This document shows, in pieces, positions 1 to 5,119 of a stretch of 5,119 bases of DNA. Position numbers and translations under genes: made by a program. Positions within the stretch are counted from its first letter, which is position 1. The number at the start of each line of letters is the position of its first letter. The stretch covers positions 1 through 5,119 of the forward strand of contig CANGZG010000159.1 in NCBI GenBank assembly GCA_947458415.1, written 5' to 3'. Source of the DNA: Comamonadaceae bacterium. Its GTDB lineage: Bacteria > Pseudomonadota > Gammaproteobacteria > Burkholderiales > Burkholderiaceae_C. Below the pieces are notes generated by a model. It searched no databases and was not told where the DNA came from. It worked only from the letters and a program-made list of their open reading frames with translations.

Positions 1-674
1 ACTGGGGTTGAACGGGGGGTGTCGATCGCAGGCGACAACGCTGCCGCGGCAACAGTCACGCTGGGTGAGGGCGCTGTGGCAACCGCTGCGGCGATCGGCA
101 TGCCGGGCACATTGGCATAGCCTTGCACAAACACATGGCGGGAGCCGTCTTCTCGGTAAAAGTGCCTGGCTGTCTCACCGATGTTGCCTTGGTAAACCTC
201 GATACAAACACAGGCTTGGTCTGGCAAGGGGTTCCATACTTTATGCACATCGCCCAACCGAGGCGATACCGCTTCGACATCAGCGGGCAACATGTCGATT
301 TGAAAACCGGCAGGCACCCACCGTCCATCAGACATGCGGCTGTACGGCTGACACGATTGGCTGCCCCGCAACACACCGCTCAAACCCCACACGGTGTGGT
401 CGTGGATGGGGGTGCTTTGGCCGGGGCCCAACACCCAACTCACCACTGAAAATCGGTTGGCCGGATCGGCGTAAATCAAATACAGCTGCGGGTGATGCGG
501 ATGCCGCTGTGAGAGTTCGGGGTGCAGCCAATCGTCTTTGGATAGCAAGGCCACCAAGAGTTGCTGTGCTTGGCTCAGCAGTTCGTCTTCTGTGGGAGAG
601 AGGTTGACCAGCCTGGTCATGTCGGCCAGAAACTGGTGCAGTCTTTGACTCTGGGGCTTGGTTGCTTCGTACAT
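1..674 (-). CDS. Cysteine / 3-mercaptopropionate dioxygenase-like cupin, partial (C-terminus beyond left edge)
   Basis: The reading frame opens with ATG at 674-672 and stays open for 224 codons to the left edge, so the C-terminus is missing. The protein fits the bacterial cysteine dioxygenase (CDO) family, non-haem iron cupins that oxidise a thiol such as cysteine or 3-mercaptopropionate to the sulfinate in the cytoplasm. Visible support: RFSVVSWVLGPGQ (74-86), then HDHTVWG (91-97), giving iron ligands His91 and His93, and GDVHKVWNP (141-149), giving His144. FVQGYAN (182-188) resembles the usual C-terminal signature. No Cys lies just after the HxH, so the eukaryotic Cys-Tyr crosslink is absent. 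Gln63 could be the Gln of 3-mercaptopropionate-type enzymes, but this alignment is uncertain. Odd points: the Ser-His-Tyr triad reads Cys157-Glu159-Tyr161, and after about residue 194 an Ala/Pro/Thr-rich stretch extends past the normal family end. The start has no strong ribosome-binding site. It is divergent from aroE. Family assignment is solid; the substrate is not determined. Confidence 0.85.
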   Translation of the reverse strand, partial: MYEATKPQSQRLHQFLADMTRLVNLSPTEDELLSQAQQLLVALLSKDDWLHPELSQRHPHHPQLYLIYADPANRFSVVSWVLGPGQSTPIHDHTVWGLSGVLRGSQSCQPYSRMSDGRWVPAGFQIDMLPADVEAVSPRLGDVHKVWNPLPDQACVCIEVYQGNIGETARHFYREDGSRHVFVQGYANVPGMPIAAAVATAPSPSVTVAAAALSPAIDTPRSTP

Positions 675-785
675 CTCAGCAGATTTTCTTATAAGGTGGC
701 GATTGTTCCACAGTCGTTCCAGAAAAAACGCTGGCAAACCCATCGCACAGAAAATGGCTTGGACAAACGCTATGCTTGGCAAACG
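675..785. promoter_or_regulatory. Divergent intergenic region between the dioxygenase gene and aroE
   Basis: This is the only non-coding stretch of any size and must carry the 5' signals for both divergent genes unless promoters lie inside coding sequence. It contains the perfect 8-base palindrome CTTATAAG at 688-695, which reads as a -10-like TATAAG on either strand. I found no good -35 match at normal spacing for either direction, so no promoter is firmly called. An 8-base direct repeat, TGGCAAAC, occurs at 732-739 and 777-784, the second copy ending just before the aroE start. Neither element is enough to name a regulator. Confidence 0.35.
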
Positions 786-1634
786 ATGAACACACGCACT
801 TCAGACAAACATGTATTGGCCGGTGTCATGGGTTGGCCGATTTCACATTCGCGCTCACCGGTGATCCATGGTCATTGGATCAGCCAATGGGGATTGCGTG
901 GCAGTTATGTGCCTTTGGCGGTCAATCCTGTGGCATTGCCGCAAGCGCTCAACGGATTGGCTGCCTTGGGTTTTGCCGGATGCAACCTCACCTTGCCGCA
1001 CAAGGTAGACGCACTGGCTTGCGTGCATGAGATCGATGCGGTGGCGCGCCAAATCGGCGCGGTCAACACCGTGATCGTCAACCCCGATGGCAGCTTGCGT
1101 GGCACCAACACAGACGCGTTTGGGTACATCCAAAGTTTGCACGAAGCGCAGCCGTCTTGGCAAGCCGCCCAAGGTGCCGCCGTGGTCTTGGGTGCGGGAG
1201 GTGCAGCCCGTGCCGTGGTGTGGGCCTTGGCCGATGCAGGCGTCAAAGACATTCGGTTGATCAACCGCAGTCCTGACAAAGCGCATGCGTTGGCAGCGGC
1301 GTTCGGTTCACCCGTGCGGGCCTGTCCCTGGGAACAACGCGCGGATGCGCTGGCAGACGCCGGGTTGTTGGTCAACACCACCACCCAAGGCATGCAAGGG
1401 CAACCTGCCTTGGACATCGATTTGGCCGCACTGCCTTTGCATGCGGTGGTCTCCGATATCGTTTACACACCGTTGAAAACCGATTTACTCATGCGCGCAG
1501 AGCAAAGAGGTCACCCCATCGTCAACGGCTTGGGCATGTTGTTGCATCAGGCCAGACCGGGTTTTGCGGCATGGTTTGGTGTCATGCCAGAGGTCACACC
1601 CGCGTTGTGGCAAGCTGTGCTTGCCACCCTGTGA
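786..1634 (+). CDS. aroE: Shikimate dehydrogenase (NADP+)
   Basis: AroE reduces 3-dehydroshikimate to shikimate with NADPH in the cytoplasm, step four of chorismate synthesis. The 282-residue product is normal family length. N-terminal substrate domain: PISHSRSP (18-25) with the shikimate-contacting serines 22 and 24, NLTLPHK (67-73) with catalytic Lys73, Asn94 in AVNT, and NTDAFGY (108-114) with catalytic Asp110. The nucleotide-binding domain follows: GAGGAARA (136-143) and INRSPDKA (159-166), whose Asn-Arg-Ser fits an NADP-preferring enzyme. GMLLHQA (250-256) supplies Gln255 near the substrate. The ATG at 786 is chosen because the family N-terminus begins a few residues later and the upstream in-frame extension runs antisense over the dioxygenase gene; no strong Shine-Dalgarno is visible. 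The stop codon abuts the stop codon of convergent soxA with no base between. All key residues are present. Assignment as AroE rather than a quinate/shikimate paralogue is very likely. Confidence 0.97.
   Translation: MNTRTSDKHVLAGVMGWPISHSRSPVIHGHWISQWGLRGSYVPLAVNPVALPQALNGLAALGFAGCNLTLPHKVDALACVHEIDAVARQIGAVNTVIVNPDGSLRGTNTDAFGYIQSLHEAQPSWQAAQGAAVVLGAGGAARAVVWALADAGVKDIRLINRSPDKAHALAAAFGSPVRACPWEQRADALADAGLLVNTTTQGMQGQPALDIDLAALPLHAVVSDIVYTPLKTDLLMRAEQRGHPIVNGLGMLLHQARPGFAAWFGVMPEVTPALWQAVLATL
1607..1627. terminator. Possible 3'-end hairpin for soxA mRNA, embedded in the aroE 3' end
   Basis: A perfect 8-bp inverted repeat, GTGGCAAG and CTTGCCAC, with a 5-base CTGTG loop lies in the last codons of aroE. 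Read on the minus strand it begins 7 bases after the soxA stop codon (1637-1635), where an operon-ending or 3'-protecting hairpin would be expected. There is no T-tract after the stem on either strand, so it does not meet the classical intrinsic-terminator pattern. It may be a weak or stabilising structure, or chance within coding sequence. Confidence 0.35.
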
Positions 1635-2468
1635 CTATTTGCGTACCGAGGGAACCTCGATGTTCAACCCTTGCGCGCGCCACATCAAATACAAACTGAT
1701 GTCACGCATGTCCATGTGTCCCCAAGCAGGAATCTCTGCTTTGACGCCGGTGTAGCAAAAGCGCAAACGCCGCTCTAAGGAAGCCAGTCTTTGCCATTCG
1801 ATGCGGTACGCCGGGTAGGCATTCGGTTGGCCTTGGCTCAGTCGGTCGGTGAACAATTTGATGCCGTAGCGTTGGTCGTGGCATTGGGTACATGCCAAGT
1901 TCATTTGGCCTTGTCGGGTCATGAATATTTTTTGGCCTGCTTCAAAATGGGGTTTCGCTTTGCCTTCAATGTTCACTTGAATCGGCATGCCATGCGACGC
2001 AGAGCTCACGTACAAGGTCATGGCCAGTAACTCGTCAGACTCCAGCGGCCAGTCACTGGCTTTTTGTTGTTTTTGACGGCATTGCCGAATGCGGTCTTCC
2101 AAATTGAACAGCTGACCGCTGGCTTTGTCGATGGCCGGGTAGCGCGTGGCCACACCTTTCATGCTGCTGGGTAATTCGCCATGGCAGGACTGACAGCTTT
2201 TGTCCGATTTACCGGCCACTTGCTTCCATGACTTGGCTGCTTTGTCCAAGGCGGGCAAGGCGGGATTGGCGAAATCATCGCCTTGCAAAGCCAAAATTTC
2301 AGGACCGGTGAACGCGATGCCTGATTGCAATTTGTCCAAAGGAATGATGCGTTGTTGTGCATGCAATGGCATCGCGATGCACCACCCCACCAGCCATGCC
2401 CAGGCCAACACAACGCGGCCATGTTGGAGTGCAGAATGGGTGAAAGCCATGCCAGAGAGATGCCCCAT
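1635..2468 (-). CDS. soxA: SoxA, dihaem c-type cytochrome subunit of the SoxXA complex
   Basis: SoxA with SoxX forms the periplasmic cytochrome that oxidatively attaches thiosulfate to the SoxY carrier cysteine, passing electrons to c-type carriers. From the ATG at 2468 the product has 277 residues. An N-terminal signal (hydrophobic run about 19-33, likely cleavage after PLHA at residue 37) is followed by family blocks SGIAFTGPE (49-57) and DDFANP (64-69). Two haem sites are present, CQSCH (92-96) and CTQCH (193-197), so this is the dihaem type. Cys130 fits the distal ligand of the first haem. Arg234-x3-Cys238 matches the active-site Arg and the persulfide-bearing Cys ligand. The ATG lies one base after the soxZ stop (TGAcATG). 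A TTG start at 2507 would add 13 residues overlapping soxZ, and an ATG at 2450 would shorten the signal peptide. It is the last gene of this sox run and meets aroE tail to tail. Confidence 0.96.
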   Translation of the reverse strand: MGHLSGMAFTHSALQHGRVVLAWAWLVGWCIAMPLHAQQRIIPLDKLQSGIAFTGPEILALQGDDFANPALPALDKAAKSWKQVAGKSDKSCQSCHGELPSSMKGVATRYPAIDKASGQLFNLEDRIRQCRQKQQKASDWPLESDELLAMTLYVSSASHGMPIQVNIEGKAKPHFEAGQKIFMTRQGQMNLACTQCHDQRYGIKLFTDRLSQGQPNAYPAYRIEWQRLASLERRLRFCYTGVKAEIPAWGHMDMRDISLYLMWRAQGLNIEVPSVRK

Positions 2469-2469
2469 G

Positions 2470-2820
2470 TCAGGACGAGGGCGCTTGCGATTGGTTGGCG
2501 GGTTCAATCACCAAGTTGTGGCGCAATTCACCGATATAGCCTTTGTCGTCTACCCATCGGAAATACAACTCACCCGATTTGGTTGCGCGCAAATAAAACT
2601 CAAACAAAGGGTTGGCTGCGGTGCCGGTGGTGGGTTCTACCCGGAACACTTCCTTGTCATGCAAGATGCATTGCAAATGGCGAATCACATTGCGCTTGAC
2701 CAACACACCTTCAAGGTCGCGCAAAAAACCGCTGTCCATCGGGTGCTGCACCAGCAAACGCAACTTGAACACATCGCCTTGGACGATGCGCGGAGGAACT
2801 TGTAAACGTGCGACGGTCAT
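2470..2820 (-). CDS. soxZ: SoxZ, partner of the SoxY sulfur carrier
   Basis: SoxZ pairs with SoxY to form the SoxYZ carrier, which holds sulfur intermediates on a SoxY cysteine while SoxXA, SoxB and SoxCD act on them. The 116-residue product has no signal peptide, as expected: SoxZ is thought to cross the membrane folded with SoxY through the Tat system. Recognisable blocks are HPMDSG (26-31) followed by RDLEG (34-38), a single Cys51 in the central strand region, TAANP (67-71), and GELYFRWVDDKG (83-94), typical of the immunoglobulin-like SoxZ fold. The Asn/Ser/Gln-rich last ten residues look like a short flexible tail. It starts three bases after the soxY stop (TAAcccATG) and ends one base before the soxA start, so translation is probably coupled on both sides. 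No residue that defines the family appears to be missing. Confidence 0.96.
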   Translation of the reverse strand: MTVARLQVPPRIVQGDVFKLRLLVQHPMDSGFLRDLEGVLVKRNVIRHLQCILHDKEVFRVEPTTGTAANPLFEFYLRATKSGELYFRWVDDKGYIGELRHNLVIEPANQSQAPSS

Positions 2821-2823
2821 GGG

Positions 2824-3333
2824 TTATCCGTTGTCAATGCAAGCCGCTTCAGTGACCACCACTTCTTGCGTTTCGTAGCGGAAGGTGCCGTCGGACAAGC
2901 GCGCCAAAGCCACCACCATTTGGGTTCCAGACAAGCGCACGCGCATGGTCAATTCAGCACGACCGTTCCAAGGACCCAGCACAAACATGGCCATCAAGGG
3001 CACCGGATTGCGTTGCGAGATCAGGTAGATGTGCGTCACATGCGAGGCTTCAGTCATCGGGCTGTCCACCTTCAGGCTCAACGGAACCAAGTGACCGTTG
3101 TCAGCCAACATCGGCAAGGACAAGGTGACGCCTTCGTGTTTCATGGATTGGCGCACCACATACGGCGCAACCATTTCTTCAAAGGTGCGCAAGCGCGCAT
3201 CGCTCAGGTCTTGCACTCGGCCCAGCACCGACATGTCTTGTGCATGAGACAAACCTGCGCCCATGCCCCACGCACCGACCGTGGTTTGCAAAAAACGGAT
3301 CAGGTAATCGCGGCGCGACAGCGGTGACAACAT
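2824..3333 (-). CDS. soxY: SoxY, sulfur-carrier protein with atypical C-terminal tail
   Basis: SoxY carries thiosulfate-derived sulfur on one cysteine near the C-terminus of a flexible arm in the periplasm. The 169-residue product starts with a twin-arginine signal, SRRDYL (6-11), followed by a hydrophobic stretch to about residue 31, fitting Tat export with SoxZ. The mature part shows family-like text, including PLSLKVDSPMT (84-94), HIYLISQRNPVP (101-112) and ELTMRVRLSGTQ (127-138). Cys165 is the only cysteine and sits at the end of VVVTEAAC. The usual ending is GGCGG; here it is AACIDNG, so the Cys is flanked by Ala and Ile and followed by four residues rather than two. Shifting frame does not recover a glycine ending. 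The ATG at 3333 shares one base with the soxX stop (TGATG) and has a good ribosome-binding site inside soxX; an in-frame TTG one codon earlier is less well spaced. Confidence 0.95.
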   Translation of the reverse strand: MLSPLSRRDYLIRFLQTTVGAWGMGAGLSHAQDMSVLGRVQDLSDARLRTFEEMVAPYVVRQSMKHEGVTLSLPMLADNGHLVPLSLKVDSPMTEASHVTHIYLISQRNPVPLMAMFVLGPWNGRAELTMRVRLSGTQMVVALARLSDGTFRYETQEVVVTEAACIDNG

Positions 3334-3746
3334 CAAGGTCCTTTGGTGGCGTTGAGCAAATATGCAACGATGTCTTCCAAGCCTTGCTCGGTCAGCACCG
3401 TTTTGCCAATCAGTGGCTTGGCCACATTGTGCAACCCTTGGGTGCTGAAGTAGGCAGGCATGAAAGTTTGCGGGTTGAGCAAGCGCGGGTCAGCGATCCG
3501 ATAGCGGATTTGTTCTGCGCTCAGTCGTTGGCTCAAACCGCTGAGGTTGGGGCCCATTTCTCCGCCTTCTTTCATCCCGGGAATGGTGTGACACAGCACG
3601 CAACCTGTTTCTTGTCGATTGACCAACAACTTGCGGCCACGCTCAGTGTCTGCGCTGGCGGCAGACGCAGTGGCGGGCATGGCGTCGCTGGCGGCCCAGA
3701 CCGTGCAGCTGCCGAGCAACCAGGCTGACAAGAGCAATGGCTTCAT
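3333..3746 (-). CDS. soxX: SoxX, monohaem c-type cytochrome subunit of SoxXA
   Basis: SoxX is the small electron-transfer cytochrome of the SoxXA complex in the periplasm. The 137-residue product has an N-terminal export signal (residues 1 to about 19), an Ala/Ser-rich linker, then one haem site, CVLCH (49-53), with His53 as proximal ligand. The segment NPQTFMPAY (91-99) provides Met96 as the expected distal ligand, and GLEDIVAYL (122-130) is the usual C-terminal cytochrome helix. The signal contains LGSC (11-14), which resembles a lipobox, so a lipid-anchored form is possible; cleavage after VWA (16-18) or the next Ala is the alternative. The start codon overlaps the stop of the upstream molybdoenzyme gene in ATGA, without a clear ribosome-binding site of its own, which suggests reinitiation. 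Its stop shares one base with the soxY start. Confidence 0.95.
   Translation of the reverse strand: MKPLLLSAWLLGSCTVWAASDAMPATASAASADTERGRKLLVNRQETGCVLCHTIPGMKEGGEMGPNLSGLSQRLSAEQIRYRIADPRLLNPQTFMPAYFSTQGLHNVAKPLIGKTVLTEQGLEDIVAYLLNATKGP
3339..3344 (-). promoter_or_regulatory. Ribosome-binding site for soxY inside the soxX 3' end
   Basis: AAAGGA on the minus strand lies five bases upstream of the ATG at 3333-3331, a good Shine-Dalgarno match at suitable spacing. It supports ATG at 3333 over the TTG at 3336, which would be only two bases from the site. It is the clearest ribosome-binding site in the sox run; soxX, soxZ and soxA appear to depend more on coupling to the gene before them. Confidence 0.6.
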
Positions 3747-5119
3747 GCTTTGACGAGTGACAAGCCGTGGTTTTTCAAGGGCAAGGAGCGAATGCGTTTG
3801 CCCGTGGCAGCGAACAAGGCATTGCCCAACGCCGGGGCCAGCGGAGCTTGCGCGGGTTCACCCACGCCACCCCAAAAGCCGCCCGTGGGTGCGATGACCA
3901 TCTCCACTTTGGGCATTTCGTTCATTCGCATCATGCGGTAGTCGTGGAAATTGGATTGTTCGATGCGTCCATCTTTGACCGTCATTTCGCCCCAGAAAAT
4001 CGCGGTCAACCCATGCACCACGCTGCCTTGCAGTTGGGCTTGGATGTTGTCGGGATTCACCGCATAACCCGGGTCAATGCCGATGACGACGCGGTGAATT
4101 TTGACTTCCCCGCGCGGGCTGACGGACACCTCGCAAACGCACGCAGTCCAACTGCCGTAACCGTCGACACTGGCAATGCCTCGGTGCACGCCCTTGGGCA
4201 AAGGCCGGCCCCAATCGGCCGCTTTGGCCACTGCTTGCAAGATGCTGCGGTCGCGGTTGGCTTTTTCGTTGTCAGGCAGCAAAGCCAGTCGATAAGCCAA
4301 CGGGTCTTGTCCTGCGGCGTGCGCCAATTCATCCAAAAAACATTCACGCACAAATGGATTTTGCGAATGACCCACCGTGCGCCAAAACCCGACGGGGACG
4401 GCTGCGGTGCGCATGGCAAAGTCAACCAAGGTGTTCGGGATGGCGTAGGGATGGTCGTTGAAGCAAGCCACAGCTTGGTTGTCAACCCCGTTTTGCAAAG
4501 GCATGCGCAGCAACTGAGAAAACAATGACGGTGCGCTCACACGCACATGCAATGCATTCGGTTTGCCCGTGCTGTCAACCGACGCGCGCATGCGCACCAA
4601 GCTGGCAGGCCGGTACAAATCGTGTTGCATGTCTTCTTCGCGGCTCCACATCAACTTGATGGGTTTGCCAGGGATTTGCATGGCAATCGCGACAGCTTGA
4701 CGGGTGAAATCTTGCGGCGATTTGCGCCCGAGCCCGCCACCCATTTGCATGGCGAAGACGCGCACTTTCTCTTGTGGCATGTCCGCCGTGGAAGCGGCGG
4801 CGGTGAGCGTGGATTCGGGGTTTTGCGTGGACGCCCAAATGTCGAGTTGCTTGTCTGTCCACATCGCGGTACAAACCATGGGTTCCATGGTGGCGTGCGC
4901 CAAATACGGTGTGTAGTAGTCGGCTTCGACCACTGGCGCCTTGGCGAGCGCGCCCAAGGTGTCGCCATCGTTGCGTGCAATCGCCAGTTCGTTGTGGGTC
5001 AATCCATCGCGGTAGAACTGCATCAAGCCGTTGCTGTTGACCGCGCCGTTTTTACCGTTGTCCCATTCAATGGACACATCGCGCAAAGCCTCTTTCGCGC
5101 GCCACCAGTTGTCAGCCAC
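3743..5119 (-). CDS. Xanthine-oxidase-family molybdopterin-binding subunit (IorB-like), partial (N-terminus beyond right edge)
   Basis: The frame is open from the right edge and ends with TGA at 3745-3743, giving the last 458 residues of a protein that is usually about 700-770 long. It matches the large subunits of isoquinoline-1-oxidoreductase / aldehyde-oxidising molybdenum hydroxylases, which work with a small [2Fe-2S] protein and often a c-type cytochrome. Residue numbers are for the fragment: HATMEPMVCTA (75-85), MGGGLGRKSPQDF (126-138), GFWRTVGHSQNPFVRE (244-259) before FLDELA (261-266), and GVGEPAQAPLAPA (418-430), whose Glu421 is the expected catalytic base. The first codon in the window is GTG but lies mid-protein, so it is not the start. 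Members of this subgroup often carry a Tat signal, but that part is outside the window. The stop overlaps soxX in ATGA, placing it in the same transcript as soxXYZA. Substrate is unknown; a role in sulfur oxidation is not shown by the sequence. Confidence 0.9.
   Translation of the reverse strand: MADNWWRAKEALRDVSIEWDNGKNGAVNSNGLMQFYRDGLTHNELAIARNDGDTLGALAKAPVVEADYYTPYLAHATMEPMVCTAMWTDKQLDIWASTQNPESTLTAAASTADMPQEKVRVFAMQMGGGLGRKSPQDFTRQAVAIAMQIPGKPIKLMWSREEDMQHDLYRPASLVRMRASVDSTGKPNALHVRVSAPSLFSQLLRMPLQNGVDNQAVACFNDHPYAIPNTLVDFAMRTAAVPVGFWRTVGHSQNPFVRECFLDELAHAAGQDPLAYRLALLPDNEKANRDRSILQAVAKAADWGRPLPKGVHRGIASVDGYGSWTACVCEVSVSPRGEVKIHRVVIGIDPGYAVNPDNIQAQLQGSVVHGLTAIFWGEMTVKDGRIEQSNFHDYRMMRMNEMPKVEMVIAPTGGFWGGVGEPAQAPLAPALGNALFAATGKRIRSLPLKNHGLSLVKA

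Noticed and set aside
732..784. Direct repeat TGGCAAAC (732-739 and 777-784) as a regulator operator
   Set aside because: Eight bases repeated twice is weak evidence, spacing is not a clean helical multiple, and no regulator gene is adjacent. It is noted in the intergenic entry only.
561..785. In-frame N-terminal extension of aroE by 75 codons
   Set aside because: It runs antisense through the dioxygenase start region, shows no family similarity, and the AroE fold clearly begins just after the ATG at 786.
1647..1659. Small hairpin CGAGG-GAA-CCTCG near the soxA 3' end
   Set aside because: The stem is only 5 bp, lies within soxA coding sequence before the stop, and has no T-tract on either side. 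The 1607-1627 stem is the better candidate.
2469..2507. TTG start for soxA at 2507 overlapping soxZ
   Set aside because: The added residues are Pro/Arg-rich and would put an odd extension before the signal peptide. ATG at 2468 follows the soxZ stop by one base and gives a normal signal.
2200..2805. Plus-strand open frame of about 200 codons across soxA and soxZ
   Set aside because: It lies antisense to two well-supported sox genes and has no plausible protein features.
2824..2870. Frameshift explaining the unusual SoxY ending
   Set aside because: Neither alternative frame encodes a glycine-flanked cysteine, and the stop codon is placed normally three bases before soxZ.
3767..4528. Long plus-strand open frame opposite the molybdoenzyme gene
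   Set aside because: The minus-strand frame has unmistakable family motifs throughout. The plus-strand translation has no recognisable domain and is explained by GC-rich antisense openness.

Overview
The window looks like chromosomal DNA of a betaproteobacterium, most likely a member of the Burkholderiales close to the Comamonadaceae. This is inferred from moderately high GC, protein wording, and the pairing of a Sox cluster with an isoquinoline-oxidoreductase-type molybdoenzyme. No rRNA or other taxonomic marker is present, so the placement is tentative. The DNA is almost fully coding. The only real gap is 111 bases at 675-785. I see no tRNA, rRNA, CRISPR array, insertion sequence or attachment site.

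Layout: (1) 1-674, minus strand: a cysteine / 3-mercaptopropionate dioxygenase-like cupin whose C-terminal end runs off the left edge. It has no stop codon inside the window. (2) 675-785: a divergent intergenic region. (3) 786-1634, plus strand: aroE, shikimate dehydrogenase, a core aromatic amino acid gene that divides two sulfur-related loci. (4) 1635-3746, minus strand, read right to left: soxX, soxY, soxZ, soxA, with junctions that overlap or sit 1-3 bases apart. (5) 3743-5119, minus strand: the C-terminal 458 residues of a xanthine-oxidase-family molybdopterin subunit (IorB-like). Its stop codon overlaps the soxX start in ATGA.

How the genes fit together: SoxXA is the periplasmic c-type cytochrome pair that oxidatively joins thiosulfate to the carrier cysteine of SoxY, and SoxZ is the SoxY partner. 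The hydrolase SoxB, normally needed to release sulfate, is not in the window, and the sox run ends at soxA against the convergent aroE. The most notable context is that a molybdenum hydroxylase lies directly upstream of soxX and is apparently translationally coupled to it. This suggests co-expression of an XO-family dehydrogenase with Sox proteins. Two residue-level oddities stand out. SoxY has a non-glycine tail around its carrier cysteine (AACIDNG instead of GGCGG). The dioxygenase has Cys-x-Glu-x-Tyr where the family usually has Ser-x-His-x-Tyr.

Nothing here is convincingly a wholly new system. The molybdoenzyme-Sox coupling and the two residue variants are the best leads.
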